DNA of 64,000 bases from Vicia villosa (lineage: Eukaryota > Streptophyta > Magnoliopsida > Fabales > Fabaceae). Below, piece by piece: positions 14,041 to 25,785 of this stretch (positions are counted from its first letter, which is position 1; every line of letters begins with the position of its first letter). Position numbers and translations under genes: made by a program. The stretch lies in the NCBI RefSeq assembly GCF_029867415.1, contig NC_081182.1, positions 16,366,497-16,430,496 on the forward strand, written 5' to 3'. Below the pieces are notes generated by a model, which saw only the letters and a program-made list of their open reading frames with translations, did no database searches and was not told the origin of the DNA.

Positions 14041-16083
14041 ATGGTTAGACAGGAAGAGTTGGAATGGACGGAGGTTTCAAGGAGGAAGCGGAGTAGGGAT
14101 AAAAACATGCCCAGGTGGGAAACGGAGAGAGGTGGCCACAGTGGGGACAGGAGTTCAGTGTCAACTTTCTTTTTCACGGAGGTCCCTGAAAATTATGGTG
14201 CTAAGGAAATGTTTAACATATTCAAGGAGTTTGGTCAGGTTGACGAAGTCATTTTCCCACCAAGAAGAGATAAGCGTGGAAAACGATTTGGTTTCGTAAG
14301 GTTCTTCAACGTGCAAGATGAGCGTATGATGGCGTTGAAATTGGATAACATCATCATTGAGTCCAGAAAGATCCATGCAAATGTTCCAAGATTTAACAGG
14401 ACGTGGCCGGGCGATAAGGGAGGGAGAAATGTCCAGAAGCATTCCGGTAGACAGTCAGTGTCCTGGGGTGGCCCAAAACTGCACAATCAACCGTTTCAAT
14501 GGAAGTCAGGTGGGCAAAACAATATAGGAAATCAAGAAGGTAATCAAAGGAAATCATACGCACATATGGTAAGAGGCGAGCAGGTGAATAATGTGCAGAG
14601 ATTTGAAAAGAAAATACCGTTTGCGCATTTGGAGTATAATGTGAAAGATGAAGATTTAACACGATTCCAAAAGGCATTTGTAGGAGTAGTGGAAATCCCA
14701 GGTGAAACTTATAACATGCAAGAAAGGTTTAACAAAGAAGGACACTTTGGTATTAAGGTGACTCCAATGGGTGCAAACTTATGCTTGATGGAGGAGAACG
14801 AAGAAGGTGCATTAAAAGCTATTATAGCTGAAGCTTCCGATTGGATCTCGCACTGGTTCAATGAGATAAGGCCGTGGCGCCCATCTGATATTGACAATGA
14901 AAGAGTCACTTGGTTGAAGGTTTTCGGTCTTCCTTGTCACGCTTGGCAGGATAAAATATTTAAGTTCATTACTTCCTTGGTGGGGGTGTTCATCTGCACA
15001 GATGAAGATACAAAGATTTTAAAAAACCTAGATGTGGCCAGGGTTTTAGTTAGAACGAAATATTGCTTGGACCTGAATCAAATCCACAACATCTCCATTA
15101 ATGAATCAGTCTTTAGAATTAAAGTGGTCGAAGACAACCATGGGCCCTTGAGAATTAAGTTGAAAGATGATGAGAAGGAAGGAGGTTCATGCAACAACTC
15201 AGGGGAGGATTCAGTCGATGATTCCGGCAGTTGGGGTAGTGTTGATTCAGTGGACAAAATGATGTCTTTTGTCCAAGAGTCTAATGATGTATCTAAGGGG
15301 GCGGCGGCGAGGAGACGTGTCTTGAGGGAAAAAACATTAAATGAAAGTACAAATGGTCAGGTGGCGCAGGAGAATGTAATGATGTTTCAAAAAGCACTGG
15401 AAAAAGAGAAGATATTATCTGACAATAGAAGGTTGGATATTGACTTTATGAAAAAGGTAGACAAATTGGATTCTAATTACTCTGGAATCCAACTAGGTAA
15501 TTGGAATGAGGATAGTACTTTCAAACTGGGCCAAAATGGACAAAAGGCAAGTTCGGTTGGGGCTGTGGAGGATTGGGTCAAGAAACAACATCATATAACA
15601 AAAGCCCAATGCATGGGGTCCAAAAAAGCCCAAAGTGTAGGTGGAGATTTTAGAGCAGATAAGGTCCAAAGTTTAGCCAAAGAATTAATTAAAGGAAAGA
15701 ATAAGGTTCTCAGCAATTCTTTACCTCAAGATTCTAACTTTCAGATATCCAAATCCTTCTTCTCAATTCTGTCCCGACCGCGAACCCTAAAAATTGGTGA
15801 ACCTCTGCAAGTGTTGGGAAATCATGGTGATTCGGCTCAATCTTCTGAAGGCACGGTTTTGTGTAGTAATTCTGCGTTGATGCCTTTGTCTTCAGGTGGT
15901 GATAAGAAAGAAATGTATGGGGAATCGCAGGAAGTGGCTGATAAGGTGTGGCAGGAAATTTCTCAATTAGGTATTTCGGGGGGAGAAAAGAAGGAGCTAT
16001 TTGTTGAACTGATTAAGGGTATGGAAAGACTGGACTCAGATAGAATGGAGCGCTTGAAGGAGAAAAAATTGTGTTTGGAATGA
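14041..16083 (+). CDS. LINE ORF1 protein (RRM and DUF4283 nucleic-acid-binding)
   Basis: 680 aa, uninterrupted. An RNA recognition motif occupies about residues 41-120, with RNP2-like STFFFTEVP and RNP1-like KRFGFVRF. A DUF4283-type region follows at about 190-300 (WLKVFGLPCHAWQDKIF; LDVARVLVRTKY). The C-terminal half is charged and low in structure, and no CCHC knuckle is visible, unlike some plant LINE ORF1 proteins. Expected role: bind the element's RNA in a cytoplasmic RNP that returns to the nucleus. The stop codon TGA overlaps the first ATG of ORF2 (ATGA at 16080-16083), which suggests translational coupling. Confidence 0.9.
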   Translation: MVRQEELEWTEVSRRKRSRDKNMPRWETERGGHSGDRSSVSTFFFTEVPENYGAKEMFNIFKEFGQVDEVIFPPRRDKRGKRFGFVRFFNVQDERMMALKLDNIIIESRKIHANVPRFNRTWPGDKGGRNVQKHSGRQSVSWGGPKLHNQPFQWKSGGQNNIGNQEGNQRKSYAHMVRGEQVNNVQRFEKKIPFAHLEYNVKDEDLTRFQKAFVGVVEIPGETYNMQERFNKEGHFGIKVTPMGANLCLMEENEEGALKAIIAEASDWISHWFNEIRPWRPSDIDNERVTWLKVFGLPCHAWQDKIFKFITSLVGVFICTDEDTKILKNLDVARVLVRTKYCLDLNQIHNISINESVFRIKVVEDNHGPLRIKLKDDEKEGGSCNNSGEDSVDDSGSWGSVDSVDKMMSFVQESNDVSKGAAARRRVLREKTLNESTNGQVAQENVMMFQKALEKEKILSDNRRLDIDFMKKVDKLDSNYSGIQLGNWNEDSTFKLGQNGQKASSVGAVEDWVKKQHHITKAQCMGSKKAQSVGGDFRADKVQSLAKELIKGKNKVLSNSLPQDSNFQISKSFFSILSRPRTLKIGEPLQVLGNHGDSAQSSEGTVLCSNSALMPLSSGGDKKEMYGESQEVADKVWQEISQLGISGGEKKELFVELIKGMERLDSDRMERLKEKKLCLE

Positions 16084-19000
16084 ATATAATGTCCTTCAAT
16101 ATAAGGGGGTGTGGCAGTTCGATCAAGAGAAGGAGATTGAGGAAAATGATAATAGATGGGCAAGCAGATATGGTTTTTCTGCAGGAAACTAAATCTCATG
16201 CAGTGGACATCAATTTTGTTAGAAGCCTATGGGGAACAGACGATTTTGAATGGTCAAGCAAGGATTCAGTTGGGGCGTCGGGGGGTTTATTAATAATGTG
16301 GAAGAAAGGAATCATAACTCCACTATTCAGTTTTGCTTCTGAAGGATTTTTGGGCATTGGAGCAGAGTTTAAAGGTCAGGTTTGTTATTATGTTAATATC
16401 TACTCGTCTTGTCACATTGCTGGGAAGAGACTCTTGTGGGCTGATCTGGTGAATGTTAAAAATAAATCTGATCCGGGGTGGTGGTGCGTGGGGGGGGATT
16501 TTAACTCCATCAAAGAGGTTACTGAACGAATGGGCCGTGAAAGGAATGATAGCCACAGTGTTTCTAATGAGTTCAATGATTTCATTGATTTGCTGGATTT
16601 AGAAGATGTGCCAGCTATAGGCAAAAGATTCACCTGGTCAAATAAGGAAGGGAGTGCAAAGAGTAGATTGGATAGATTTTTACTCTCGGCAGAATTAATT
16701 GAGGAGTGGAATATTGTCGGGCAGAAGGTGGGAGATTGGGACATATCTGATCATGCGCCAATATGGTTATCTTCTTGTGTTAAGGACTGGGGGCCTAAAC
16801 CGTTCCGAGTGAACAATTGTTGGTTTGGGGAGAATGATTTCAGTAACATGGTAGAATCAGCGTGGCAGAATTTTCAGGTGGATGGAAGTCATATACATAT
16901 AGTTAAAGAGAAGCTAAAGAGCCTGAGAGGTGTGTTGAGGAAATGGAATAGAGAAACTTTTGGATGGATAGATTTGAACATAGAAGAGGCCACAAAGAAG
17001 ATTAATACAAGTGGCGTTGTTAATGGGGAATGCTATGAGGCAAGGAATGAACTGTGGAAAAACTTAAGACTCAAAGAGAGTCTCTTGAGGCAAAAATCAA
17101 GACAGAAGTGGCTGCAGGAGGGGGACTTAAACTCAAGATTTTTTCATCATTCTGTTAAAGAAAGAAGGAGAAGAAACTTCATAGGGTCTGTTAGTTTAGG
17201 AGATGGGAACTTGATTGAGGATGTCAATGGTATACGAGAAGCTGTATTCCGTGTGTTTGAGGGGAGATTCAAAGAGCCTCTGGGGGTAAGACCAACTCTT
17301 GCTTCAGAGGGTTTTAAAAAACTGTCAGCGGAGCAAAGAACCATGGTAGATGCTGAATTCTCTAGGGAGGAAATCAGAGATGCGGTATGGGATACTGATG
17401 GTGACAAAAGTCCATGACCCGATGGCTTTAATCTAAAGTTTATCCAAGAATGCTGGGCGTTTTTACAGGAGGATATCATCAAGGTGGTTATGGACTTCTA
17501 TTATTCGGCTTCTCTCCCCAAGGCAGTTACAGCCTCTTTCATTGCTTTGGTACCCAAAAATCCTAATCCCCAGGGTCTCAACGAGTATCGTCCAATATGC
17601 TTGATAGGATGCTTGTACAAAATCATTTCGAAGGTCCTAGCTAATAGAATCAAGAAGGTGTTACATTCTATAATCTCTCAGTCCCAATCTGCATTTGTCC
17701 CGGGGAGGCAGATTTTGGATGGAGTATTGGCTCTTAACGAAATTGTAGATCACGCAAAAAAAAGCAAAAAGGAATGTTTTCTTTTTAAGGTTGATTTTCA
17801 ACAGGCGTATGATTGCGTTAATTGGCAATTTCTGAGATGCCTATTCCGCACGTTTGGTTTTGGCAATAATTGGTGCAAGTGGATGGAAGCGTGTGTGTTC
17901 AATAGTTCGATGTCAATCTTAGTCAATGGAAGCCCAACCAAAGACTTCGTTGTGGAGCGTGGACTTAGACAGGGAGACCCACTATCCCCCTTTCTCTTTA
18001 CGTTAATTGCTGAAGCTTTAGCTGTCTTATTCAATTCCGCATCGCAGGGTGGATCTTTTGATGGGTACAGTGTTAACAGTGGACCCGAAGCTAAGTTGTT
18101 GCAATTTGCAGACGATACCGTCGTCGTTGGGAAGAAATCTTGGAGAAACTTATGGACGATCAAAGCAATCTTCAGAGGATTTCAATTGATATCGGGACTA
18201 ATGGTGAATTTCTCTAAAAGTAAGGTTTTGGGAGTCAATATTCCAGAGCCTTTTCTGGATGCAGCATCTCACTTTCTGAGTTGCAAGCGGGAGAAACTGC
18301 CGTTTAAATTCTTAGGCATCCAAGTGGGAATTAACCCGAGAAGAGCAGATTCATGGAACGCAGTGCTAAGCGGCATGAAAAATAGATTATCTACTTGGAA
18401 ATCGAGAACTCTGTCAATTGGTGGTAGAGTGACACTGATCAATGCAGTCCTCTCAAGCCTACCGATCTATCCTATGTCATTCTACAAAGCTCCGGTTAAA
18501 ATTGTGAAGGAAATTATCCGTATTCAGAGCCGTTTTCTTTGGTGTGGGAAAGATGATAAGAGGTGTATCAATTGGGTAAGTTGGGCTAACATATGCAAAC
18601 CAAAGAATGAAGGGGGACTGGGCGTAAAGAATATAGGTCTGTTCAATAAATCGCTGTTGATTAAATGGAAATGGCGCATTTTGGTGGAAGAAGAGTCAAT
18701 GTGGAAGAATATTTTGCAGGCAAGATATGGTGATATACATAATGCTGTTGTTATGGGGTCCGATTTTAAAGTGAAAAGGAGGGATTCGGTGTGGTGGAAA
18801 GATCTGATGACGGCAAGCACCGGTTTTACTAACGAAATTGACTATTTTGCAGGGCATGTTTCTTTTGGCTTAGGAGATGGCAGTAAAATTCTGTTCTGGT
18901 ATGGCAAGTGGCTGGGAGGGACTCCCTTCAAAGATATATTTCCCTTGCTCTACAACAGCTCTACAAAACCTTTAGCCACTGTCAAAGAGATGGGAGTATG

Positions 19001-19772
19001 GTGTGATCAACAATGGCAATGGGAGTTCCATGTAGATCCAGACTTAATGCTGGCTACACCGGAGCTTTTGCAGGAGGCTATGGAACTATTGGAAATTCTG
19101 GGCGGTTATAGGCCAACGGTGGGAGTTGCGGATTCTATCAAGTGGTGGCCATCTAGGGAAGGCATGTTCACTGTCAAAAGTTGTTGCTCTTTGATGAGGA
19201 TCGGTCAGTTAGAGGACGTGGTGGAGGCGAATAAGCTTGCAGCAATTACCCGAATTTGGAAATCTTCAGTGCCGTCCAAAATTAAAGTATTTGGCTGGAG
19301 ATTTTTTCTAAACAGGCTACCAACAAAAGATCAATTAGCTAAGAGGAATGTCCTTCATTCGATTGAAGATGAATTGTGTGTCATGTGTTCGGATGAAAAC
19401 GAGGACTTGGATCATTTGTGTTTTCTATGTTCTTTTGCAAGGAGTGTGTGGAGTAACATAGGCAATTGGTTAGAGATTAGTTTGGATGAACCGTTAGAGG
19501 GGTATGAGCATTTATATTACTTCTTGCAGGCTCTGAAAGGAAAATCGAAGCGGAAGAAAGCGTGCCTCATATGGCTGTCAACAATATGGATTATATGGAT
19601 CACAAGAAACAACTTCATCTTTAACAACTCCCTTATAGTTTTAGATGAAGTCATTGTGAGCATCAAGATGGTTTCTTGGATTTGGTTGTCGGTCGGGTCG
19701 AAACATTACCCTTTTATCCCTTTTTATTCTTGGTATCAAGCTCCTTTGGAAGCTTTAAAATCTGCTAGTTAA
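16080..19772 (+). pseudogene. LINE ORF2 (endonuclease and reverse transcriptase), one in-frame stop
   Basis: Starts at ATG 16080 and runs in one frame to 19772 (about 1230 codons), broken only by TGA at 17415-17417 (codon 446). Domains in order: an APE-like endonuclease, about residues 3-225, with its key residues visible (SFNIRG, QETK, GGDFNSI, SDHAP). The reverse transcriptase, about 500-760, shows YRPICLIG, FVPGRQILDG, GLRQGDPLSPFLF, catalytic FADD at about residue 675, and FLGIQVG. A zf-RVT region, about 1050-1130, shows SKIKVFGWRFFLNRLPT and CVMC...H...C. The stop lies in the linker before the RT, where related elements have SPGPDG; the lesion fits GGA to TGA. Without readthrough, only the endonuclease part would be made. 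Confidence 0.92.
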
Positions 19773-19862
19773 CTATATTGTATTGGGTTGTGAGTACCCC
19801 TAGTACTCACATCTATTTTATTAATCTAATCTTGCTTATCAAAAAAAAAAAAAAAACTTGAG

Positions 19863-21025
19863 TCGTAACATACTCCTTTTAACTGATGAAAGATGCCACG
19901 GTGATGACTTAATCAGTTGTCTTGGCGGAGACCACTAAGTAGTTTTACAATCCCAGCCCTTGTGCTCTCATGCCCAAAATCCATTTGAATTAGCTCACTT
20001 GTTGCTTGATTGTATTAGCTCACTTGCATTAACTTGATAAACGAATAGCAAATACTTAAATGAATTTAATAACTATGCAATGTTCTTTGATTTTCTTTGT
20101 AGCAAGGCTTGGAAACTTGTAGCAGCAACTATTGCAGTACCTGAGAAGATGAAATAGATGGGTCCTCTGTTTTCTCCCTTCTCACTCTTTCCAACTTACA
20201 ATCTTTTTATCGGGTAAAGAATTTAGAATTGATATTTTGCTCAGGTGGTGGGAATGGAGCAGACGTGGGAAAAAAAGTCTCTCCTAGCTTACATCCCCAC
20301 CGTGGTTCGGGTTCTTTCAAAGGCTCAGGTGTTGAATGATATCGTATGCAAATATCTAGCTAAGCATGGAGAACTCCGGGCTGACAAAGAGACGTGAGAC
20401 TTGAAAACTAGTTTATGCCTTCTCCAACAATCAAATTCAAGAACATGTATCATTCTCAATCGCTCTTTGAAGACTATGTTAGCCATGCATACAAGTCAAC
20501 AAACATGGAGAGTTTTTTAATAGCGAGTGAAGGAAGTAAAATAGTACCCAAAACTCAGAGAGTACACAACCCTTTAAATTCCAAGTTGCCTGGAATCTAG
20601 GGATTGCAAATTATCAAAGGCCGGCCTAGATAATTCATAGAGGAGTACTAAGTAAACTATTGTTTGAAAAAAAAATGCTTTCAACATCAAGATTTAAGAG
20701 TAAATCATCCTAACGTTCAATTGATAACAATGATATTTCAATTTTTCATTAATCTTCTAATCCACAAATAATAATTCTATCTACTTTCTGATTGGTACAA
20801 TTCAATCGCAACTACTAAACTAATCAATTCTAGCATTTTAATGAGGACAGGAGATACTACACATGAAGTTAAGGGTAATTCTATGAAGCTTACCCAAAAA
20901 TGTTACAAATGGAATCGTGGGTCTTGTAGCAATGAAAACCAATGGTACTCTTTTGATTTCCGAAATGCTAAAGAAAAAATGAAAATAGAGACCGTAGTAC
21001 AATTCACCTTTGATTTCACGGAAGA
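19863..21025. other. Region between LINE and FMP32 gene
   Basis: Includes the 3' UTR of the FMP32 gene (just below 21026). About 20100-20400 has exon-like patches (an acceptor-like TTTGTAG|CAAGGC followed by an open stretch to TAG), but no family was recognised. Confidence 0.4.
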
Positions 21026-24000
21026 CTACAATATGACCCGAATCACAGCCAGACCCACTGCAGATATGGATACAAGGGTACCTATGCAGTATTTGATCAC
21101 ATCATATTTTGCGGCTTCTAATTGGGCTCTCAATGCATGGATTTCCTGAAAGCAGTATAGAATAGACTTTAATCCAAATTATACATTCTTCATTCCATTA
21201 ACAACTAATAAATAAAAATCATAACTTACTCGATCAAGTTTGTTTGTCAAATTGGTGGTTTCAGCATTTTGATTAGCAAGCTCATCTCGAATGCGTCTGT
21301 GATTAGATTTGAAAATAAATAAGACGATAACTTAGGGTTATAGTTATACCAAATCAAGATTACTACGTCAAGAGGGCCGCAAAAATAGAACAACGTTTTC
21401 AGTTTTTCACTTACCCTCTTTCAAGATTCAAGTCCAATCGTTGCCCGGCGGTTACTTTGTCAATCTCATATCTGTCACAGATAATTAATAAATAATTCAA
21501 AAATACATTATAATAAAATCTAAGGCAGTGGAAATCAAATTCAGTTCAGGTGGAAAACATCTGTATATAAAACTTAAGGTGCAGACCTCAATTCACTTCT
21601 CATCTTGTCTATGTCATTACGAAGTTTTTCAGTCTCGCGTTGCAACAAAGAAAAATGGTGCTCCTGCATTACCAATCATCAAAAGGTCAAATTAAACATT
21701 TTGATGGAATAACAAAATTTAACAATCACTTTTTTGTTTTTTTCCTTTCATTTTTTGGGATAGAGTATGCTTAGACACTGCTGAGACGTTGTGGAAACTC
21801 ATTGACTTATGAGCACCCCAACACACAAATGACTTCAAATAAATCGATAATGTTCTGGGCTGCTTGCAGAGGCCCAATATAGCGTAAAGTCCAATACCAG
21901 AAGAACACAAAGCGTGATGAGAATGGACAGATATAATGTTAAGTCTTCTCACACTACCCCATCGGAGAACACATTCTCCACCGTCAGATCTATCCTGCGG
22001 CCATCCGCACTACACGCTCACTTTCAAATTTCATCTGCTAACAAACTCTTCTATTTAAAGGGAGATAGCATGCCATTTACAAGTACGATTTTCACTCTCC
22101 ATTTGAAAGTTCACTGTTCATTTTTCTTACTAACTTGAGCGTTGGAGTGCTATGCAGTCAGCCTCACTCCACCGCATCGAAACTCAGCTCCACCACAACA
22201 CAGCGATCAATTCTACCTCTCGGGTCATTATTTCGTTCTCGAACAGAACTGATACCAAATCCAAGCTCCCATATTGCATATTTATTAATAAATCTTAGCA
22301 TGATATTTGAAACAAGAACCAGAGCATTTGATTTCCATCAGCAAAACAGTTGAAGATTGGGAAGTTTTGAAACCACTGAAAGATATGCTTCTGCAGCAGT
22401 TAACTACAGATAAAATCCAACCCCTTTCCTCTAATTTCCTATTGCATCTAAGTTTTTCCTCTTTTTGTAAAATGCATTTACATTTAATACCTTGTTTAGG
22501 AATAAAGTAACAATGATGTCTATACATCATGCAGGTAATAGGGTTGGTGCGCCTTTCTACATAATTAGATTCATGCAATTAGATTAGTGTAATGATGTCA
22601 GCTAGTTAGAGAATATTGATTGAATCACCTACATGTATGCATAAACTCTCGAATCCCTCACCAAGAATCAAATGAAAGAGAAACTTGGTATTAACATCAT
22701 GTTAAACAGCACAGTCTAAAGTTTAAATTTCAACCACACTCTGGTTTCTCTTTGTGATAGTGATAAACATATATAACTGAAAGGTAGAAAAATCAAATGT
22801 GTCCTATTTCAAAATTCTTGATATGGTGATGAAAAAAGTGCTGCAAGTGCTCATTAATCTCTATATAGTTTAGTCAATCAACATATTTAGATTTAACAAC
22901 AAATAAAAGTGAGAGAGATCCATACAAACATAATGCAGCAGCGGCATTTAGCCTTTTGCAGTTTTCTAAGTGCTTTCCAACACACCGTGTGTGCATTATG
23001 ACCTGCTAGTCTACGACTCTCAACAATTTCTTTTCAATATCCTATGAACAGAAAGTATAAATAACCTCAAGACAATGCTTCATTAATCTTCCAACACTTT
23101 GAGATTTTTAGTAGTATATACCAACAGGTCAAAACTGTGTTCCACTCCCATTACCAATGTTAAACCATTTCTTTGATGAGGAGTGCTAGCAACATACTAT
23201 CTTAACACACACTCTCTTTTATTGGTTAAAGCTCAAACAGGCTCTACCAAATCATGTTGGCCAGTGGCCACATAAAAATTTGGTGGGACCCATATGAATT
23301 TTAAGTAATAAATGAGAGTATGTTAAAAAATGTGTGTCGGAGAGTGTGTTGCTAGCATTATTCCTCTTAGATAGATACAGTAAAAACATAAACTTCACAT
23401 AGACCGAAAGGAGTGTGAATGTGAACCACTTGAAAATGATATTCGTTCTTAGGTCTTACTTGCAAACTATACAAAGAAATTTACTTTTAAGTGTAGTTTA
23501 GAATTTCTAGCTATTGTATACAACAGCCCAAACTCAAAAGATGTTTCACATGTGAAATTTGATGTTTGAAAAATGCAAAAAGTGCATGTGGTATTTATTA
23601 AAAGCTTGTTGATCCAACGTAAGGAGATTTCGTTTACATCAAATATGTTCTATTCCTTTGTTTCGTTGAAAGCTGAATTAGAGTCCTTGCACAATGGTTA
23701 GAGTTGGAGTTGCTATTGTGTAGCTTGGAGGTCATACATTTGAGTAGTGGAATCATCCATACAAATGCAAGGCAAGGCAGCCTAAATAAACACATCTGAC
23801 ACTTCTCTGAATCCCGACATGGTGAGAGCTTCATAGCACCACAAGATCAACTCTTTTTTCATTAGGGTATATTTGAAAGTTGGGTTACGAAGGGAAAGGG
23901 AGGAAGAGGCTTATTATTCATTTCTAATTGAAAGAAACGATAAATTGTTTATAAAATCAATTAAAGGGGCGATTGAAATATTATATGATTGTCTAATAAG

Positions 24001-25140
24001 TCATCCTTCAATTTTCACAAAATCTCAAGTATATATCAAGATATAGACTTAGCCCTCCAAAACCCAACTCTCAAACATACTTGGTTTGTTTTAGAGCATA
24101 AGAAGAGATAGAAGGGCTTTGGGAAAAAGAAAGAAGGAAAGAGAGATAGTCCTCCAACATGAATGAATCATAAAAATTTCTTTATCATTCTGTACAAAAA
24201 CAATTTCTCAAATAAGGTGGGCAATTCATATGTAGTTCCTCTCATCCCCTTCCTCTAGAGGTTCCCTTGAAACTCCCAAACAGACCCTTAAAAGTGCTCC
24301 TATGACACTTATTGCCTATGAAGCACGGACACCCCAAACATGACACCGACACTGACACAGCGGCACCGGTAATAATTTGAAAAATGAAAAGATTGAACAT
24401 AATCACAAGGTGCTACAGAGCTTATTGCATAACCCTTCAAGTTCTAATAGTTCCAACTTCTAAAAGCAACACAAAAAGTAAATGTGCAATGTAAAATTCT
24501 ACAGTCGCTAGTCTCTATATGAGAGTAAAATCAATGGTTGAGTTAATTATTATTATAATAACAAAAGATGAAACAATTAAACAAAATTCCACATTCAATT
24601 CTCTTGTCTAATGTACCTGAGAACTTTGCACTTCAGATTTGAACTTTGAAAGATTTGTTTCTTGGGTCATTTCTGACTAGAAGATTTCAAAACAAAACAT
24701 AATTACACATACACATATCAAAAACAACTTAAAATTCCACCATTATATGAAAAAATAAATTTAAAAATACCTTGAGCATATCAGATTTTGTAACGAAAGA
24801 TTGAGCAACATTTTCCAAGCTATCATTAAGAACTTCAGTAATTGCAAAAGTAATCGCTTCTGCTTGTTTGGAAGGAAGCCCGTTGGATTCCAAATTCCGT
24901 ACCTAGGGGAATTCAATTACTATTATTATTATTCCACCATAAAAATAAACAAAATTGAAGTAAAAGGAAGAAGAAGAATAGAATTAGGATTACCAGTGCA
25001 AGAGTATCGACGAGGAATGCGCGCTTAACGGTGGAATCAACTGCCTGTGAAACATGCCTGCTGTTACTGGTAGAAGTGATTTTGGTGAAGTGAGGTTTCA
25101 AACCTAAACCCAAACCAAAAGCGCGTTTATACAAAGCCAT
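21026..25140 (-). CDS. FMP32/MCUR1-like mitochondrial membrane protein (DUF1640, CCDC90 family)
   Basis: Seven coding exons on -: 25140-24994, 24902-24771, 24676-24617, 21663-21587, 21471-21415, 21296-21230 and 21145-21026. All have GT-AG borders, and the total is 660 nt = 219 aa plus TAG. The N-terminus (MALYKRAFGLGLGLKPHF) is basic and amphipathic like a mitochondrial presequence. Then come the DUF1640 hallmarks VDTLALVRNLE, GLPSKQAEAI, EVLNDSLENV, HHFSLLQRETEKLR, a long coiled coil (about 95-190), and a C-terminal transmembrane segment (CIGTLVSISAVGLAVI, about 199-219). Relatives are yeast Fmp32, linked to cytochrome oxidase, and animal MCUR1, linked to the calcium uniporter; the plant role is inferred. 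Length and splice phases fit an intact gene. Intron 3 (24616-21664) is about 2.95 kb and carries several repeats. Confidence 0.93.
21960..22260 (+). repeat. LTR-like fragment in FMP32 intron 3
   Basis: Contains CTATTTAAAG (TATA-like, about 22052) and then TTACTAACTTGAGCGTTGGA, which matches 28970-29000 (TTACTAACTTAGTGTTGGAG), where a gypsy-type leader follows. Both also share CCACTxCATCGAAAxCTCAG. Interpreted as the R-U5 part of a gypsy LTR; ends not defined. Confidence 0.5.
23178..23367. mobile_element. MITE in FMP32 intron 3 (GTGCTAGCAACA ends)
   Basis: About 190 bp with inverted ends GAGGAGTGCTAGCAACATA and, at the right, TGTTGCTAGCATTATTCCTC. Inner phrases ACACACTCTC and GAGAGTGTGT extend the pairing. 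Superfamily not assigned. Confidence 0.7.
23681..23860 (+). mobile_element. tRNA-derived SINE (Au-like) in FMP32 intron 3
   Basis: A tRNA-like head with a box A-like segment (ATGGTTAGAGTTGG at 23694) and a box B-like segment (GGTCATACATTTGAGTAG at 23730). The body resembles plant Au-type SINEs (GCAAGGCAAGGCAGCCTA; GGTGAGAGCTTCATAGCACC) and ends in a T run at 23853. Diverged; a possible 5-bp flank ATTAG is weak. Confidence 0.6.
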
Positions 25141-25465
25141 TTTTTTTTATTTGTATTTTCACTTTTTGTAATGCAATTTGAGAAATTCAGGGACAAAGAT
25201 TGTGTGAACTATCTTAACTACTCACGCTTGCTTGCCCCCAACGCCGCTGCCCTTTGTTGCTACGATATTTCTTTATGTATATTTATTTTAAACTTCTTGA
25301 ACACTTTATTTATTTATTTATTTATTTATTTATATTTTATTGTTTTTTTATTTAGAAAATTTTAATTCACTCCTTGGATCTCTTAGTTACAAGGCGAAAT
25401 TCCAATTATGCTCTTGTTTTCGTTAATGCACATTCGAAAGCATTTTTTTAAAATATTTATTTCTT
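25141..25465. other. Upstream region of the FMP32 gene
   Basis: Contains the start-proximal promoter of the minus-strand FMP32 gene and a (TTTA)n tract near 25305-25333. No unambiguous TATA box was chosen. Confidence 0.45.
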
Positions 25466-25525
25466 TTCGTAAGTGCATCTACGGAACGTGTTAAAACAGA
25501 GTGTTCTGTAAATGCACCTACGGAA
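25466..25525. repeat. Left pair of 22-bp palindromes beside the mobile-domain pseudogene
   Basis: Two copies, 25466-25486 and 25504-25525, of an imperfect palindrome made of TTCCGTAGATG and its complement CATCTACGGAA. The same motif recurs six times at 27930-28551, on the other side of the pseudogene. Confidence 0.85.
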
Positions 25526-25785
25526 CAGTCTGCTATATTTTCAAATGACATATATTTCACTATAAAACTCAATGTTTAATAACAATGGAAGACTCCATTA
25601 CATTAAATTAAAGTAATGCAATTTAAAGGCAATAGTAAATAATACACCAAAAAAATACACCGTATAAATCGTCGGCTAATAATGTCGAATATATGTATCA
25701 AAACCTCGTACATAAATGAAATAAAAATACATATATCAAATAAATCACAGGCATCACTACTGTGTGTGCGGACATCATCTTGCGC

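Larger units (their letters stand above)
13938..19854 (+). mobile_element. Full-length L1-type LINE retrotransposon
   Basis: About 5.9 kb: a 5' UTR of ~100 bp, ORF1, ORF2, a short 3' UTR and a poly(A) tail (from 19841). Flanked by a short target duplication AACTTGAG (13930-13937 and 19855-19862; its first As merge with the tail). Both ends are present, ORF1 is open, and ORF2 has only one stop, so the insertion is young. It sits about 1.2 kb beyond the 3' end of the FMP32 gene, outside any recognised exon. Confidence 0.93.

Noticed and set aside
14161..18820. Minus-strand ORFs within the LINE
   Set aside because: They are shadows of ORF1 and ORF2, without motifs of their own.
20100..20400. 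Exon-like patches between the LINE and FMP32
   Set aside because: Short open stretches with splice-like borders, but no protein family recognised and no consistent gene model.
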